Source of the DNA: an uncultured Clostridia bacterium
GTDB lineage: Bacteria; Bacillota; Clostridia; TANB77; CAG-508
Assembly (NCBI GenBank): GCA_948517135.1
Contig: CAORJJ010000024.1
Span: 1-23,929 of the forward strand
Reading direction: 5' to 3'
Length of the DNA: 23,929 nt
In this document: positions 1 to 7,441 of the stretch, piece after piece
Layout of the letters: each line of letters begins with the position of its first letter
How positions within the stretch are numbered: the stretch's first letter is position 1
Notes under the pieces: model-generated
The model's input: the letters and a program-made list of their open reading frames with translations, nothing else
What the model was told of the DNA's origin: nothing
Databases searched by the model: none
Program-made: the position numbers and the translations under genes

Positions 1-16
1 TATCGATAAACATATA

Positions 17-934
17 ATGGATTCAATTTATAAAAAGGTAAAAAATAATACAGCATCAGATTTTGAAAGAAATGCGCTTGCAAATTATTATAATGTTGTT
101 CATTTAAAAGAAACAGAATATTTAGAATATAAATATAGAAAACAAAAATTTTTATTAGATTTAGACTATCAAAGTTTATCAGCTAATAATAAAGAAAAAA
201 TATTAAAAAAATATACACCAATTTATATAGAAAGAATTGATAATTTATATAAAGGAATTCTAAAAAATTATTCTGTAAAATTAGCTGATGGATTGAAAGC
301 TACTAGAATAAATCAGTTAGAAATTTATAAAAATATTTTCTTAACATTAGAAGATTATATAAAAAATGTATTACCAATAAAAATTGAACTTGAAGGAAAA
401 GAAAAATATTCAAAAATACTTGATGAATATGAAGAATATGAGAAGTTTATTGTTGGCAAATTAGATGAAAGAGACTTTTTAGAAAAAAATATGATTTTAT
501 TAGGTTTGAGTAGGGTATTATTTACACACTCACTTCCTTTAGTTGCAGCAGAACAATGCTATAATAAATTATTAAGAGATACAAGAAGTTTAATTATAAA
601 TACAAAAACAAAAGAAAAAAGAGAAGAAGTTTATAAAATGCTATTAAAACTTATTGAAGATTATAATGTTAAACTATTATCTACAAAAGTTTATTGGGAT
701 AAACCACAAGAAAGAGATGCATACAAGAAATTCTGGGATGCATATAGTAAAACAAATTCTCAAGAAGAAAAAGAAATACTATCTTTAAGAAGAGAATTGC
801 ATGATACTGCATATGAATATGAAAAATATATTGAAGTGAGACAATTCTATAAAGATAAATTATGCAGTCTAGGTGTAATGAAAAAAGTAAAGAATTCTAG
901 AAAAACATTAAATGGACATTTTACAAAAATATAA
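17..934 (+). CDS. Orphan highly charged protein of unknown function, possibly 5'-truncated
   Basis: A 305-residue protein if read from the ATG at 17; I do not recognise a family. It is Lys/Glu/Tyr-rich, looks mostly helical, and has no signal peptide, membrane segment or obvious catalytic motif. The same frame stays open to the left edge of the window with no stop and no visible ribosome binding site before base 17, so the true start may lie outside the window. The stop at 932-934 is 10 bases before the ybeY start, and the ybeY ribosome binding site abuts it, which suggests co-transcription with ybeY. Coding is supported by the uninterrupted length and codon use like that of its neighbours. 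Function: none assigned. Confidence 0.75.
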   Translation: MDSIYKKVKNNTASDFERNALANYYNVVHLKETEYLEYKYRKQKFLLDLDYQSLSANNKEKILKKYTPIYIERIDNLYKGILKNYSVKLADGLKATRINQLEIYKNIFLTLEDYIKNVLPIKIELEGKEKYSKILDEYEEYEKFIVGKLDERDFLEKNMILLGLSRVLFTHSLPLVAAEQCYNKLLRDTRSLIINTKTKEKREEVYKMLLKLIEDYNVKLLSTKVYWDKPQERDAYKKFWDAYSKTNSQEEKEILSLRRELHDTAYEYEKYIEVRQFYKDKLCSLGVMKKVKNSRKTLNGHFTKI

Positions 935-944
935 AGAGGTAGGT

Positions 945-1415
945 ATGAAAGCTGAAATAGAATATTTAGAATTAGATGAAAATATTGAATGGAACAATTT
1001 AATAAATAAAGTTTTAGAAAAATGTTTTGAAGTTGAAAAAATGGATGATTTTAAATTATACATTAGTGTTACTTTAACAAATCCAGAAAATATTAGAAAG
1101 CTAAATAAAGAGTATAGAGATATTGATAAAGAAACAGATGTGCTTTCATTTCCTATGTTTGAAAAAAAAGAGATACAAGCTCTTAAAAATTTACAATATG
1201 AAGAAGCACTTGGAGATATTGTAATTTCAATAGAGAGAGTAAAAGAGCAAGCAATAGAATATGGTCATAGTTTTGAAAGAGAGCTTAGTTATATGCTAGT
1301 ACATGGCTTTTATCATTTAATGGGAGAAGATCATATAGAGGAATCTGATAAAATAAAGATGAGAGCCAAAGAAGAAAATGTATTAGAAATGCTTAATATT
1401 ATAAGAGAAAGTTAA
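945..1415 (+). CDS. ybeY: Endoribonuclease YbeY (rRNA maturation/quality-control factor)
   Basis: A 156-residue UPF0054 protein. The family is a zinc metallo-endoribonuclease acting in 16S rRNA 3'-end maturation and ribosome quality control. The signature HGFYHLMGEDH at residues 120-130 supplies the three zinc-binding histidines, and ETDVLSFP (63-70) and LGDIVIS (89-95) are the other conserved blocks. The ATG at 945 is chosen because AGAGGTAGGT lies directly upstream. An in-frame ATG at 912 would add 11 unconserved residues, overlap the previous gene and lack a ribosome binding site. The place between an upstream gene and dgkA, followed by era, is the usual Bacillota order. Confidence 0.95.
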   Translation: MKAEIEYLELDENIEWNNLINKVLEKCFEVEKMDDFKLYISVTLTNPENIRKLNKEYRDIDKETDVLSFPMFEKKEIQALKNLQYEEALGDIVISIERVKEQAIEYGHSFERELSYMLVHGFYHLMGEDHIEESDKIKMRAKEENVLEMLNIIRES

Positions 1416-1423
1416 AAGTAATT

Positions 1424-1801
1424 ATGGAAAATAATTGGAAGAATAAAAACTTTTTTATAGCATTGAAAAATGCCTTAAATGGAATAAAATATGTATTTGT
1501 TAATGAAAAAAATTTGAAAATACAATTACTAATAGGAATTATAGTTGTTTTATTTGGTTTACTATTAAAAATTAGTTTAATTGAATGGGGTATAGTTGTA
1601 ACAATAATTTTTATGGTATTTTTTTCAGAAATAGTTAATACAGCAATAGAAAATGTTGTAGATATGATAACAATTGAATATAGTGAAAAAGCAAAAATTG
1701 CAAAAGATATTTCAGCTGGAGGAGTTACTTTAGTTGCAATTACATCAGTAATTATAGGATTAATAATTTTTTTACCCAAAATATTAAAAATCGTATTATA
1801 A
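1424..1801 (+). CDS. dgkA: Diacylglycerol/undecaprenol kinase (DgkA family)
   Basis: A 125-residue membrane protein with three predicted membrane helices, around residues 33-49, 54-72 and 99-118. The DgkA motif SEIVNTAIENVVD spans 68-80 (Glu69, Asn72 and Glu76 are the expected catalytic and ATP-binding residues), followed by AKIAKDISAGGV near 90-101. Gram-positive members mostly phosphorylate undecaprenol in the cytoplasmic membrane, recycling the lipid carrier of wall synthesis. That substrate is inferred from the family, not seen here. It starts 8 bases after the ybeY stop, with GAGAAAG at the ybeY end as a likely ribosome binding site, so it is in the ybeY-dgkA-era operon. Confidence 0.92.
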   Translation: MENNWKNKNFFIALKNALNGIKYVFVNEKNLKIQLLIGIIVVLFGLLLKISLIEWGIVVTIIFMVFFSEIVNTAIENVVDMITIEYSEKAKIAKDISAGGVTLVAITSVIIGLIIFLPKILKIVL

Positions 1802-1827
1802 AATAAATTAAAATAAGAGGTACACAT

Positions 1828-2937
1828 ATGAAAAGAGGAAAGAAAAGTAGTAAAAAGAAAACTAAAAGATCTGCTATTATAGTTGCTTTAATTATTGTTA
1901 TAATTGCTCTTATAATATATGGATTGTCTACATCTAAGCCAAAGCATGTAGCTGTTCAAAATGAGCCAGATAAAACAAATTTTGAAAATGATACTGTATT
2001 TCAAGAAGAACCAAAACAAGAAGAAAAATCTGATATAAAAATATTTAATGGAACAGATAGACCAATTGCATTTATGATAGATAATAACAAAAATGCTCAA
2101 CCTCAAGCGTCTATAAATTCTACATATATGGTTTATGAAATAATTGTTGAAGGTGGAGAAACAAGATTAATGGCATTATTTAAAGGAAAAGATGCAGATC
2201 AAGTTGGACCAATTAGAAGTTCAAGACATTATTTCTTAGATTATGCTATGGAAAATGATGCAATATATGCTCATTTAGGAATGAGTCCACAAGCAGCTGA
2301 AGCTATAAATCAATTTGGAATAAATAATATAAATGGACAAGCATATGATACTGGAAAAGCTAGAACAGATTCAGCTTTATATTGGAGAGCAACTCATAAA
2401 AAAGCACCACATAACGCTTATACAAATATAAAATCAATTTCTCAAATTGCCCAAAGTAAAGGATATAAAACTACATCTGATAAAAAAAGTGTTTTGAATT
2501 ATGTTGCAGAAGAAGTAAATTTGGATGTTGCTAGTGCAGTTGTAGCAAATGAAGTAACAATACCATACACTTCAAGTCATAAGGTAAAATATGTGTATAA
2601 TGAACAGACAAAAAGATATACAAGGTATTCAAAAGGCAAAAAAATGTCAGATGAAATGTCAAAAGATGATATAACAACCAAAAATATAATAGTTACTTTT
2701 GCAGAAAATTATACATTAAATGATGGAGAAGATAAAGGAAGACAAGATGTTGTAACAGTTGGTAATTTAGATGGATATTATATTACAAATGGAAAAGCAA
2801 TAAAAATAAAATGTAAAAAGGAAAGCAGAGAAACTCAAACAAAATATGTAGATTTAGAAGGAAATGAAATTAATGTAAATGATGGAAATACATGGGTTAA
2901 TGTATGTCCAACTGATAGTAATGTAGTTATAGAATAA
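1828..2937 (+). CDS. YerB-like DUF3048 protein, membrane-anchored and extracellular
   Basis: A 369-residue protein with a Lys/Arg-rich N-terminus and one membrane span at about residues 15-33, then an acidic linker and the DUF3048 domain. Recognisable family blocks are RPIAFMIDN, VYEIIVEGGETRLMALF, VGPIRSSRHYF, AIYAHLGMSP and KKAPHNAY. Bacillus YerB is a lipoprotein; this one has no lipobox cysteine, so it is probably held by an uncleaved anchor, with the domain outside. Biochemical function of the family is unknown to me. AGAGGT precedes the ATG at 1828. It lies 26 bases after dgkA and 39 bases before era, all on the same strand. Confidence 0.88.
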   Translation: MKRGKKSSKKKTKRSAIIVALIIVIIALIIYGLSTSKPKHVAVQNEPDKTNFENDTVFQEEPKQEEKSDIKIFNGTDRPIAFMIDNNKNAQPQASINSTYMVYEIIVEGGETRLMALFKGKDADQVGPIRSSRHYFLDYAMENDAIYAHLGMSPQAAEAINQFGINNINGQAYDTGKARTDSALYWRATHKKAPHNAYTNIKSISQIAQSKGYKTTSDKKSVLNYVAEEVNLDVASAVVANEVTIPYTSSHKVKYVYNEQTKRYTRYSKGKKMSDEMSKDDITTKNIIVTFAENYTLNDGEDKGRQDVVTVGNLDGYYITNGKAIKIKCKKESRETQTKYVDLEGNEINVNDGNTWVNVCPTDSNVVIE

Positions 2938-2976
2938 TAAAAATAGGAGGAAATTAGCAAGAGCTATAAAATAAAA

Positions 2977-3879
2977 ATGGGAGAATTCAAATCAGGTTTT
3001 GTATCTTTAGTTGGTAGGACAAATGTAGGGAAATCAACACTATTAAATAGTTTAGCAAAAGAAAAAATTGCAATAACAGCAAATAAAGTTCAAACAACAA
3101 GAACTGCAATAAAAGCAATTTTAAATGATGAAAATTATCAAATAATAATTACAGATACACCAGGTATTCATAAGCCAAAAACTAAGTTGAGTAAAACAAT
3201 GGTAGATACAGCATTTACAATGTTTTCAGAAGTTGATGTAATATTATTTTTAATAGAAGCAGATTCGACTGAAATTGGAAGAGGAGATAGAAGAATTCTT
3301 GACAAAATAATTGAAAGCAAAAAGCCTTGTATATTAGTAATTAATAAAATAGATTTAATAAAAAAAGACAAACTATTGAATTTAATAAATTTATATAGTA
3401 AGGAATATGATTTTAATTCTGTTATCCCAATATCAGCAACAAAAAAAGATGGTATAGATAATATTATTCATGAAATATTGAAGTTATTACCAGAAGGGCC
3501 AAAATATTATGCTGATGATGAATATACAGATCAAACAATGAGACAAATGACAGAAGAAGTAATAAGAGAAAAAGCATTAAAATTTTTAAATGATGAAGTA
3601 CCACATGGAATTTATATTGAAGTAGATGAATTTAAAGACAGATTAACAACTAAAGGTGAGCAAATTTATGATATTAGTGCAACAATATATTGTTTAAGAG
3701 AATCTCATAAAGGAATTATAATTGGAAAAAATGGAAATCTTTTGAAGAAGATTGCTACATATGCAAGACAAGATTTAGAAAAACAATTTGATTCTAAAAT
3801 AAATTTGAAAGTTTGGGTTAAAGTAAAAGAAGACTGGCAAGAAAAAGATAATATTGTTAGTAAATTTAAACTAAAGTAA
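2977..3879 (+). CDS. era: GTPase Era, 16S rRNA-binding ribosome assembly factor
   Basis: A 300-residue protein of normal length. The GTPase domain shows G1 GRTNVGKS (13-20; most Era proteins have Pro where this has Thr), G3 DTPG (60-63), G4 NKID (123-126) and G5 SA (153-154). The C-terminal KH domain carries GKNG at 250-253. Era binds the 3' end of 16S rRNA and the nascent small subunit. The ATG at 2977 gives the family's usual N-terminus ahead of SGFVSLVGR. The only strong Shine-Dalgarno (AGGAGG, 2945-2950) is 26 bases upstream, unusually far for this start, with a short leader between. Confidence in identity is very high; initiation details are less certain. Confidence 0.97.
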   Translation: MGEFKSGFVSLVGRTNVGKSTLLNSLAKEKIAITANKVQTTRTAIKAILNDENYQIIITDTPGIHKPKTKLSKTMVDTAFTMFSEVDVILFLIEADSTEIGRGDRRILDKIIESKKPCILVINKIDLIKKDKLLNLINLYSKEYDFNSVIPISATKKDGIDNIIHEILKLLPEGPKYYADDEYTDQTMRQMTEEVIREKALKFLNDEVPHGIYIEVDEFKDRLTTKGEQIYDISATIYCLRESHKGIIIGKNGNLLKKIATYARQDLEKQFDSKINLKVWVKVKEDWQEKDNIVSKFKLK

Positions 3880-3886
3880 ATTATTA

Positions 3887-4294
3887 TATGTGAGAGTAAA
3901 TTTTAATTATATGCTTTATATTGTGAATAATATATTTTCTTTAAAAATATTCTACTAATAAAATATTTTGTTTACATTCGAACTTTCCATTTAGAAAATT
4001 ATTATTCACAATATAGCAAGTATATAATAAAAGTTACTGCTAGCAGTAGGTAAAATTTTTTAATACACTTGCAAATAATACAATATAAAAATGAAAAAAT
4101 ATAAGCGTTTCGACTGTAATTTGAAGTAGAAATTCTTATTAAATTTTGTGGAAATAGTTCAAGCTTGTTCTTGAAAGGGTGCCACAAAATTTATTTAGAA
4201 TTTCTATGATAATTACATAAGTAAGCTATATTTTTGAATTTTTGATATTTGTATTATTGTAAGTTGTCTTATTAAAAATATATTTTACTCACAT
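3887..4294. other. Non-coding 400-bp element with nested inverted repeats (structured RNA or MITE-like)
   Basis: The longest gene-free stretch of the window (3880-4330). Outer ends 3887-3910 and 4271-4294 are imperfect inverted repeats, beginning TATGTGAG and ending CTCACATA. Inside are three separate hairpins: 3917-3940 with 3993-4015 (23 bp, one bulge); 4016-4072, enclosing the perfect 14-base palindrome TACTGCTAGCAGTA (4035-4048); and 4115-4217, with perfect arms of 7, 10 and 11 bp plus an inner 6-bp hairpin (4158-4175). I see no conserved open frame. It could be a structured RNA or a non-autonomous inverted-repeat insertion. I do not recognise RNase P, tmRNA, SRP RNA or a group II intron in it. 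Confidence 0.6.
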
Positions 4295-4330
4295 AGGGAG
4301 CAATTTATTTTTAGAGAGGAGAAAGATTTT

Positions 4331-4483
4331 ATGAATAAAAAATTAGCATGGGATACATTTAAACAAACTGGAAGTATAAACTCTTATCTAGAATTTAAAG
4401 AATTAAAAAATATAGAAAAAACAATGAAGGAAACATTTGATGAAACAGGTAAAGGTAAATGGAATAGTAATATCGGAAAATAA
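4331..4483 (+). CDS. yqzL: YqzL-family small protein
   Basis: A 50-residue protein beginning MNKKLAWDTFKQTGSINSYL. The pattern Trp-x2-Phe-x2-Thr-Gly-x3-Tyr-Leu-x-[Phe/Tyr]-Lys-Glu matches the YqzL-like family of Bacillota, whose function is unknown. Position between era and recO is the same as in Bacillus subtilis and strongly supports the call. A strong ribosome binding site (AGAGAGGAGAAAG) lies just before the ATG. Its last 44 bases overlap recO in another frame, so translation of the two is probably coupled. The C-terminus after residue 30 is longer than the core motif and Lys/Thr-rich. Confidence 0.85.
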   Translation: MNKKLAWDTFKQTGSINSYLEFKELKNIEKTMKETFDETGKGKWNSNIGK

Positions 4484-5168
4484 CATGGGTGATTTTGATA
4501 AAATGCTTACACTTTTAACGCCTAATTTAGGAAAAATTTCATGTAGTGCAAAAGGTTCAAGAAGACCAAAAAGTCAATTATTAAGTGGTAGTCAGTATTT
4601 ATGTTTTGGAGAATATATGTTGTTTAAAGGTTCTGAGAATTATACAATGAATTCATGTGAAACAATAGAATTATTTTATAATGTTAGAACAGATTTAGAT
4701 AAATTAACTTATGCAACATATATTACTAAAATTGTATCAGATGTAACAACAGAAAATCAGAATTCATTTAATACATTAAAATTATTTTTAAACACATTAT
4801 ATATGATTTCAGAAACAGATAAAAATTTAGATTTTATAACATCTGTTTTTAAAATGCGAATTCTTAAAATATTAGGTTTTACTCCTAATATTAGAGAATG
4901 TGTTGGATGTAGAAGTAAAGAAAATTTAAAATTTTTTAGTATAAAAGATAATGGTTTTAAGTGCTCTAATTGTAGCAGACAGGATACAGGAAGTATAGAA
5001 ATGAGCGAAGCTACTAAAAATGCAATAATATATATATTAAAAGCTGATTCAAAAAAGATTTTTTCTTTTGAACTTTCTGAAAATGCAAGAAAAGAATTAG
5101 AATTGATTTCAAATATTTTTTTGAATGAAAAGTTAGATAAAGAATATAAATTAGAGAAATTATTTTAG
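4440..5168 (+). CDS. recO: DNA repair protein RecO
   Basis: A 242-residue protein of normal RecO length: N-terminal OB-fold (about residues 1-80, beginning KVNGIVISENNMGDFDKMLTLLTP), a helical middle, and a zinc finger with cysteines 154, 157, 175 and 178. RecO works with RecR/RecF to load RecA on SSB-coated single-stranded DNA. The ATG at 4440 is preferred, with GAAGG at 4426-4430; an in-frame TTG at 4437 is also possible. The gene starts inside the 3' end of yqzL, so it is likely translationally coupled. No clear terminator follows; the next 129 bases hold the hpf promoter region. Confidence 0.94.
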   Translation: MKQVKVNGIVISENNMGDFDKMLTLLTPNLGKISCSAKGSRRPKSQLLSGSQYLCFGEYMLFKGSENYTMNSCETIELFYNVRTDLDKLTYATYITKIVSDVTTENQNSFNTLKLFLNTLYMISETDKNLDFITSVFKMRILKILGFTPNIRECVGCRSKENLKFFSIKDNGFKCSNCSRQDTGSIEMSEATKNAIIYILKADSKKIFSFELSENARKELELISNIFLNEKLDKEYKLEKLF

Positions 5169-5193
5169 TTAAATATGGTTATAAAAAATTGCT

Positions 5194-5221
5194 TGCAAAT
5201 TATATAATTTAACTATATAAT
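5194..5221 (+). promoter_or_regulatory. Candidate sigma-A promoter of hpf
   Basis: TTGCAA (5194-5199), a 16-base spacer and TATAAT (5216-5221). CTTGCAAAT occurs here at 5192-5200 and again at 5225-5233, flanking the -10 box, which could be an operator; a third copy is at 4068-4076. Assigned by inspection only. Confidence 0.5.
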
Positions 5222-5248
5222 AAACTTGCAAATATAAATAAAACAAAA

Positions 5249-5278
5249 GCTTCATTGTCATATAAACAAATATGAAGC
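5249..5278 (+). promoter_or_regulatory. Leader hairpin upstream of hpf
   Basis: GCTTCAT (5249-5255) pairs with ATGAAGC (5272-5278), with extra inner pairing of TTGT and ACAA. It sits in the 5' leader 5 bases before AAAGGAG, so it could affect hpf mRNA stability or initiation. There is no U-tract, so it is not a terminator. Confidence 0.45.
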
Positions 5279-5297
5279 AAGTAAAGGAGTGAGTATT

Positions 5298-5834
5298 ATG
5301 AATATAACAATAACAGGAAAAGACCTAAAAGCAACAGATGCAATAAGAGAATATGCAGAAAAAAAATTAACAAGAATTGAGAAATATTTTGCAGATGAAT
5401 CAATTGATGTTACAGTAACAATAAAAAAGGAAAATACTACATCTGAAATAGCAGAAATGTATGTTTCAGTAAAAGGTATGTCTTATAAAGCAGTTACAGA
5501 AGATAAAGATTTATATGCTTCAATAGATAAAGATATTGATATATTAGAAGGTCAAATAAGAAAAACAAAAGCAAAAAGAGAAAAAATGCAAAAAGAATCT
5601 TCAATTAAGCAAATGAATTTTGCAGGAGTTGAAGAAAACAAAGTTGAAGATGAAATTATAAAATCAATATCATATGATTTAAAACCAATTTCAGTTGAAG
5701 ATGCAAAAATAAAATTAACAGAAAGAAAAGGTAATATTTTCTATACATTTGTTAATGTTGATACAGGAAAAGTTAATGTTATCTTCAAATTAAAAGATTC
5801 AAATAATTATGGTTTAGTAGAACCAGAAGCTTAA
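5298..5834 (+). CDS. hpf: Long-form ribosome hibernation promoting factor
   Basis: A 178-residue protein. Residues 1-95 form the HPF/YfiA ribosome-binding domain (beginning MNITITGKDLKATDAIREYA, with a basic helix containing IRKTKAKREK near 90-100). After a linker, residues about 125-178 form the dimerisation domain typical of long HPF (KPISVEDAKIKL, NVDTGKVNVIFKLKD, YGLVEP). Long HPF joins 70S ribosomes into 100S dimers in stationary phase, and in this setting during sporulation. The ATG at 5298 is chosen over the in-frame GTG at 5289 because AAAGGAGTGA covers the latter at the correct spacing. It has its own promoter and terminator, so it is likely monocistronic. Confidence 0.95.
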   Translation: MNITITGKDLKATDAIREYAEKKLTRIEKYFADESIDVTVTIKKENTTSEIAEMYVSVKGMSYKAVTEDKDLYASIDKDIDILEGQIRKTKAKREKMQKESSIKQMNFAGVEENKVEDEIIKSISYDLKPISVEDAKIKLTERKGNIFYTFVNVDTGKVNVIFKLKDSNNYGLVEPEA

Positions 5835-5838
5835 AATT

Positions 5839-5869
5839 AAAAGCTCTATCAGATGATAGAGCTTTTTTT
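5839..5869 (+). terminator. Rho-independent terminator of hpf
   Basis: AAAAGCTCTATC, loop AGAT, then GATAGAGC and a run of seven T. It begins 5 bases after the hpf stop. Confidence 0.9.
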
Positions 5870-5873
5870 ATGT

Positions 5874-5905
5874 AAAAAAATAAGGGGCAAGTATTTCTTG
5901 CCCCT
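5874..5905 (-). terminator. Rho-independent terminator of the minus-strand SASP gene
   Basis: AGGGGCAAG (5883-5891) and CTTGCCCCT (5897-5905) form a 9-bp GC-rich stem. Read on the minus strand it is followed by TATTTTTTT. It lies just past the SASP stop and faces the hpf terminator. Confidence 0.88.
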
Positions 5906-5924
5906 CACTTTTATCAAATTTTAC

Positions 5925-6125
5925 TTATTTGTTAGCCATTTGATTTTCAGCTTGTTCGATTAATTTTCTTACCATGTTACCACCAATTTTACCAGCATCT
6001 CTTGCAGATATATTTCCGTTATAACCGTTTTTTAAGTTAACACCAACTTCTGATGCTACTTCGTATTTGAATCTTTCTAATGAATCCATAGCTTCTGGAA
6101 CTACGTTTTTATTACTTCTTGCCAT
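5925..6125 (-). CDS. Alpha/beta-type small acid-soluble spore protein
   Basis: A 66-residue SASP, the usual length. The family blocks LERFKYEVASEVGV, GYNGNISARDAG and KIGGNMVRKLIE are all present; the GPR protease cleavage site falls in FKYEVASE. These proteins coat spore DNA, shift it to an A-like form and protect it from UV, then supply amino acids at germination. A perfect GGAGGTGAAA ribosome binding site precedes the ATG on the minus strand. It is convergent with hpf and divergent from the HAD gene. Expression in the forespore (sigma-G) is expected from the family, but I could not identify a convincing sigma-G promoter by eye. It is direct evidence of a spore-former. Confidence 0.96.
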   Translation of the reverse strand: MARSNKNVVPEAMDSLERFKYEVASEVGVNLKNGYNGNISARDAGKIGGNMVRKLIEQAENQMANK

Positions 6126-6229
6126 TTTATTTCACCTCCAAATTAAATTGTTATTACCACTTTACATTATTTGTAAGTTGTACATAACACTATTGTTTTC
6201 TTTAGAAAAGACATTAATTATCAAATAGC

Positions 6230-6265
6230 TAATCACTCAATTATTATTAAATAACTGAATGATTA
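6230..6265 (-). repeat. Imperfect inverted repeat in the divergent SASP/HAD region
   Basis: Two 16-base arms (6230-6245 and 6250-6265) pair at 14 of 16 positions. The two mismatches are A-C on the plus strand and become G-U on the minus strand, so a minus-strand transcript would form a fully paired hairpin. No T-tract follows. The remaining 6126-6353 gap holds only the SASP ribosome binding site and AT-rich sequence. Confidence 0.4.
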
Positions 6266-6353
6266 AATATTTAAAAAATAATTTAATGCATTTTCAATAT
6301 ATATAATGCGTATTTTTATAAAAAATAAACAAGTAATTTTTGGAAAAAATTTA

Positions 6354-6381
6354 TTGTCAAAAAAAAGTTTAATGATATAAT
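6354..6381 (+). promoter_or_regulatory. Sigma-A promoter with extended -10 for the HAD phosphatase gene
   Basis: TTGTCA (6354-6359), a 16-base spacer and TATAAT (6376-6381), preceded by TGA, which makes an extended -10. The start codon follows 36 bases later. The same TTGTC / TGATATAAT pattern recurs at 15865-15893. Confidence 0.8.
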
Positions 6382-6416
6382 ATGAACGTATTAATAATAA
6401 GGAAAGAGTGTTGAAA

Positions 6417-7292
6417 ATGTACAAGCTAGTGGCAATTGATTTAGATGGAACTTTATTAAATTCATATGGAGAAGTATCAGAAGCAACTAAAAATGCTTTG
6501 CAAAAAGCCAAAAATCAAGGAGTAGAAATTGTACTTGCTTCAGGAAGACCAATTAGTTCAACAGAAAGTTTAGCAATAGAACTTGGAGTAGATAATTATT
6601 TGATTTCTGGAAATGGTTCAGCTGTTTTTGATATAAAAAATCAAAAAGTTATATATGATAGGTTTTTAAACAAAGAACAAGTATTAAAAATTGCTAAATT
6701 ATGTGAAAAAAATAGTTTTTTCTACAATGTTTATACAGAAGATGAAGTTATTGCTAGTTCTTTAAATTATAATGTGCTTTTTTACTATAAAGAAAACTTG
6801 AAAAAAATAGAAGAAAAGAGAACACATATAAATGTCGTTCAAAACATAGAAAAATATATAGAAGAATCAGGAAAAGAAAAATTTTTAAAAATAACAGTTT
6901 GTGATGAATCACAATTTATTTTTAATAGTATTATGAAAAGATTAAAAATGATAGAAGATATAGATGTTTTAGAAACTGCATATATGTCTAAAAAAAAGAT
7001 AAAATCTGGAACAGAAGATGTTGATATTCAATATTTTTATACAGAAGTAACAAATAAAAATGTAAATAAATGGTCTGCAATAGAATTTCTTTTAGAAAAG
7101 CTGAATATAAATAAAGAAGAAGTTCTTACAATTGGAGATAATATGAATGATATTGAAATGATACAAAATGCAGGATTAGGAATTGTAATGGGAAATAGTA
7201 ATCCGAAAATGAAAGAGATTGCAAAAGAGATTGTGTCAGATAATAATTCAGAAGGAGTACTGGAAGCATTTAACAAATTCATTTTAAGATAA
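6417..7292 (+). CDS. Cof-type HAD-superfamily phosphatase
   Basis: A 291-residue cytosolic hydrolase. Motif I DLDGTLLNS gives the nucleophile Asp8 and acid/base Asp10; motif II is LASGRP; a C2-type cap domain lies between about residues 80 and 200; motif IV is GDNMND at 240-245. The Cof/YidA/YkrA group dephosphorylates sugar phosphates, flavin or pyridoxal phosphates, and the exact substrate cannot be read from sequence. The ATG at 6417 is preferred because AAGGAAAGAG precedes it; an in-frame GTG at 6408 is inside that site. It has its own strong promoter and no obvious terminator afterwards. Nothing links it functionally to the pilus-like locus that follows. Confidence 0.92.
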   Translation: MYKLVAIDLDGTLLNSYGEVSEATKNALQKAKNQGVEIVLASGRPISSTESLAIELGVDNYLISGNGSAVFDIKNQKVIYDRFLNKEQVLKIAKLCEKNSFFYNVYTEDEVIASSLNYNVLFYYKENLKKIEEKRTHINVVQNIEKYIEESGKEKFLKITVCDESQFIFNSIMKRLKMIEDIDVLETAYMSKKKIKSGTEDVDIQYFYTEVTNKNVNKWSAIEFLLEKLNINKEEVLTIGDNMNDIEMIQNAGLGIVMGNSNPKMKEIAKEIVSDNNSEGVLEAFNKFILR

Positions 7293-7345
7293 TTTTACAA
7301 AAATATTACATCACAGATAAGTTTATATTACAATGCCATAAGTTG

Positions 7346-7374
7346 TTGATTTACAGTACTTTTTGATATAAAAT
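7346..7374 (+). promoter_or_regulatory. Candidate promoter of the Tad-like operon
   Basis: TTGATT (7346-7351), a 17-base spacer and TAAAAT (7369-7374), about 68 bases before the first gene. Alternative -10 readings (TATAAA at 7367) overlap it. Assigned by inspection only. Confidence 0.4.
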
Positions 7375-7441
7375 AAAGAAAATGGTATTTTTGAATAGTA
7401 TCACACAAAATATTTTTTATGTTATAGAGGAGGAACTCAAA

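Noticed and set aside
1399..1827. Minus-strand open frame over dgkA
   Set aside because: It is antisense to a clear DgkA-family gene and has no ribosome binding site or family resemblance.
4002..4187. Minus-strand 61-aa frame in the structured element
   Set aside because: It runs through hairpin arms and palindromes, with no conserved motif; a by-product of AT-rich sequence.
3887..4294. Known large RNAs (RNase P, tmRNA, SRP RNA, OLE) or a group II intron
   Set aside because: None of their conserved core sequences or ends is visible; only the pairing is evident.
5169..5297. raiA RNA motif upstream of the hpf/raiA gene
   Set aside because: The leader is only about 70 bases with a single simple hairpin, too short and plain for that motif.
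6126..6260. Sigma-G promoter for the SASP gene
   Set aside because: Expected from the family, but no pair of -35 and -10 elements at correct spacing could be read with confidence.
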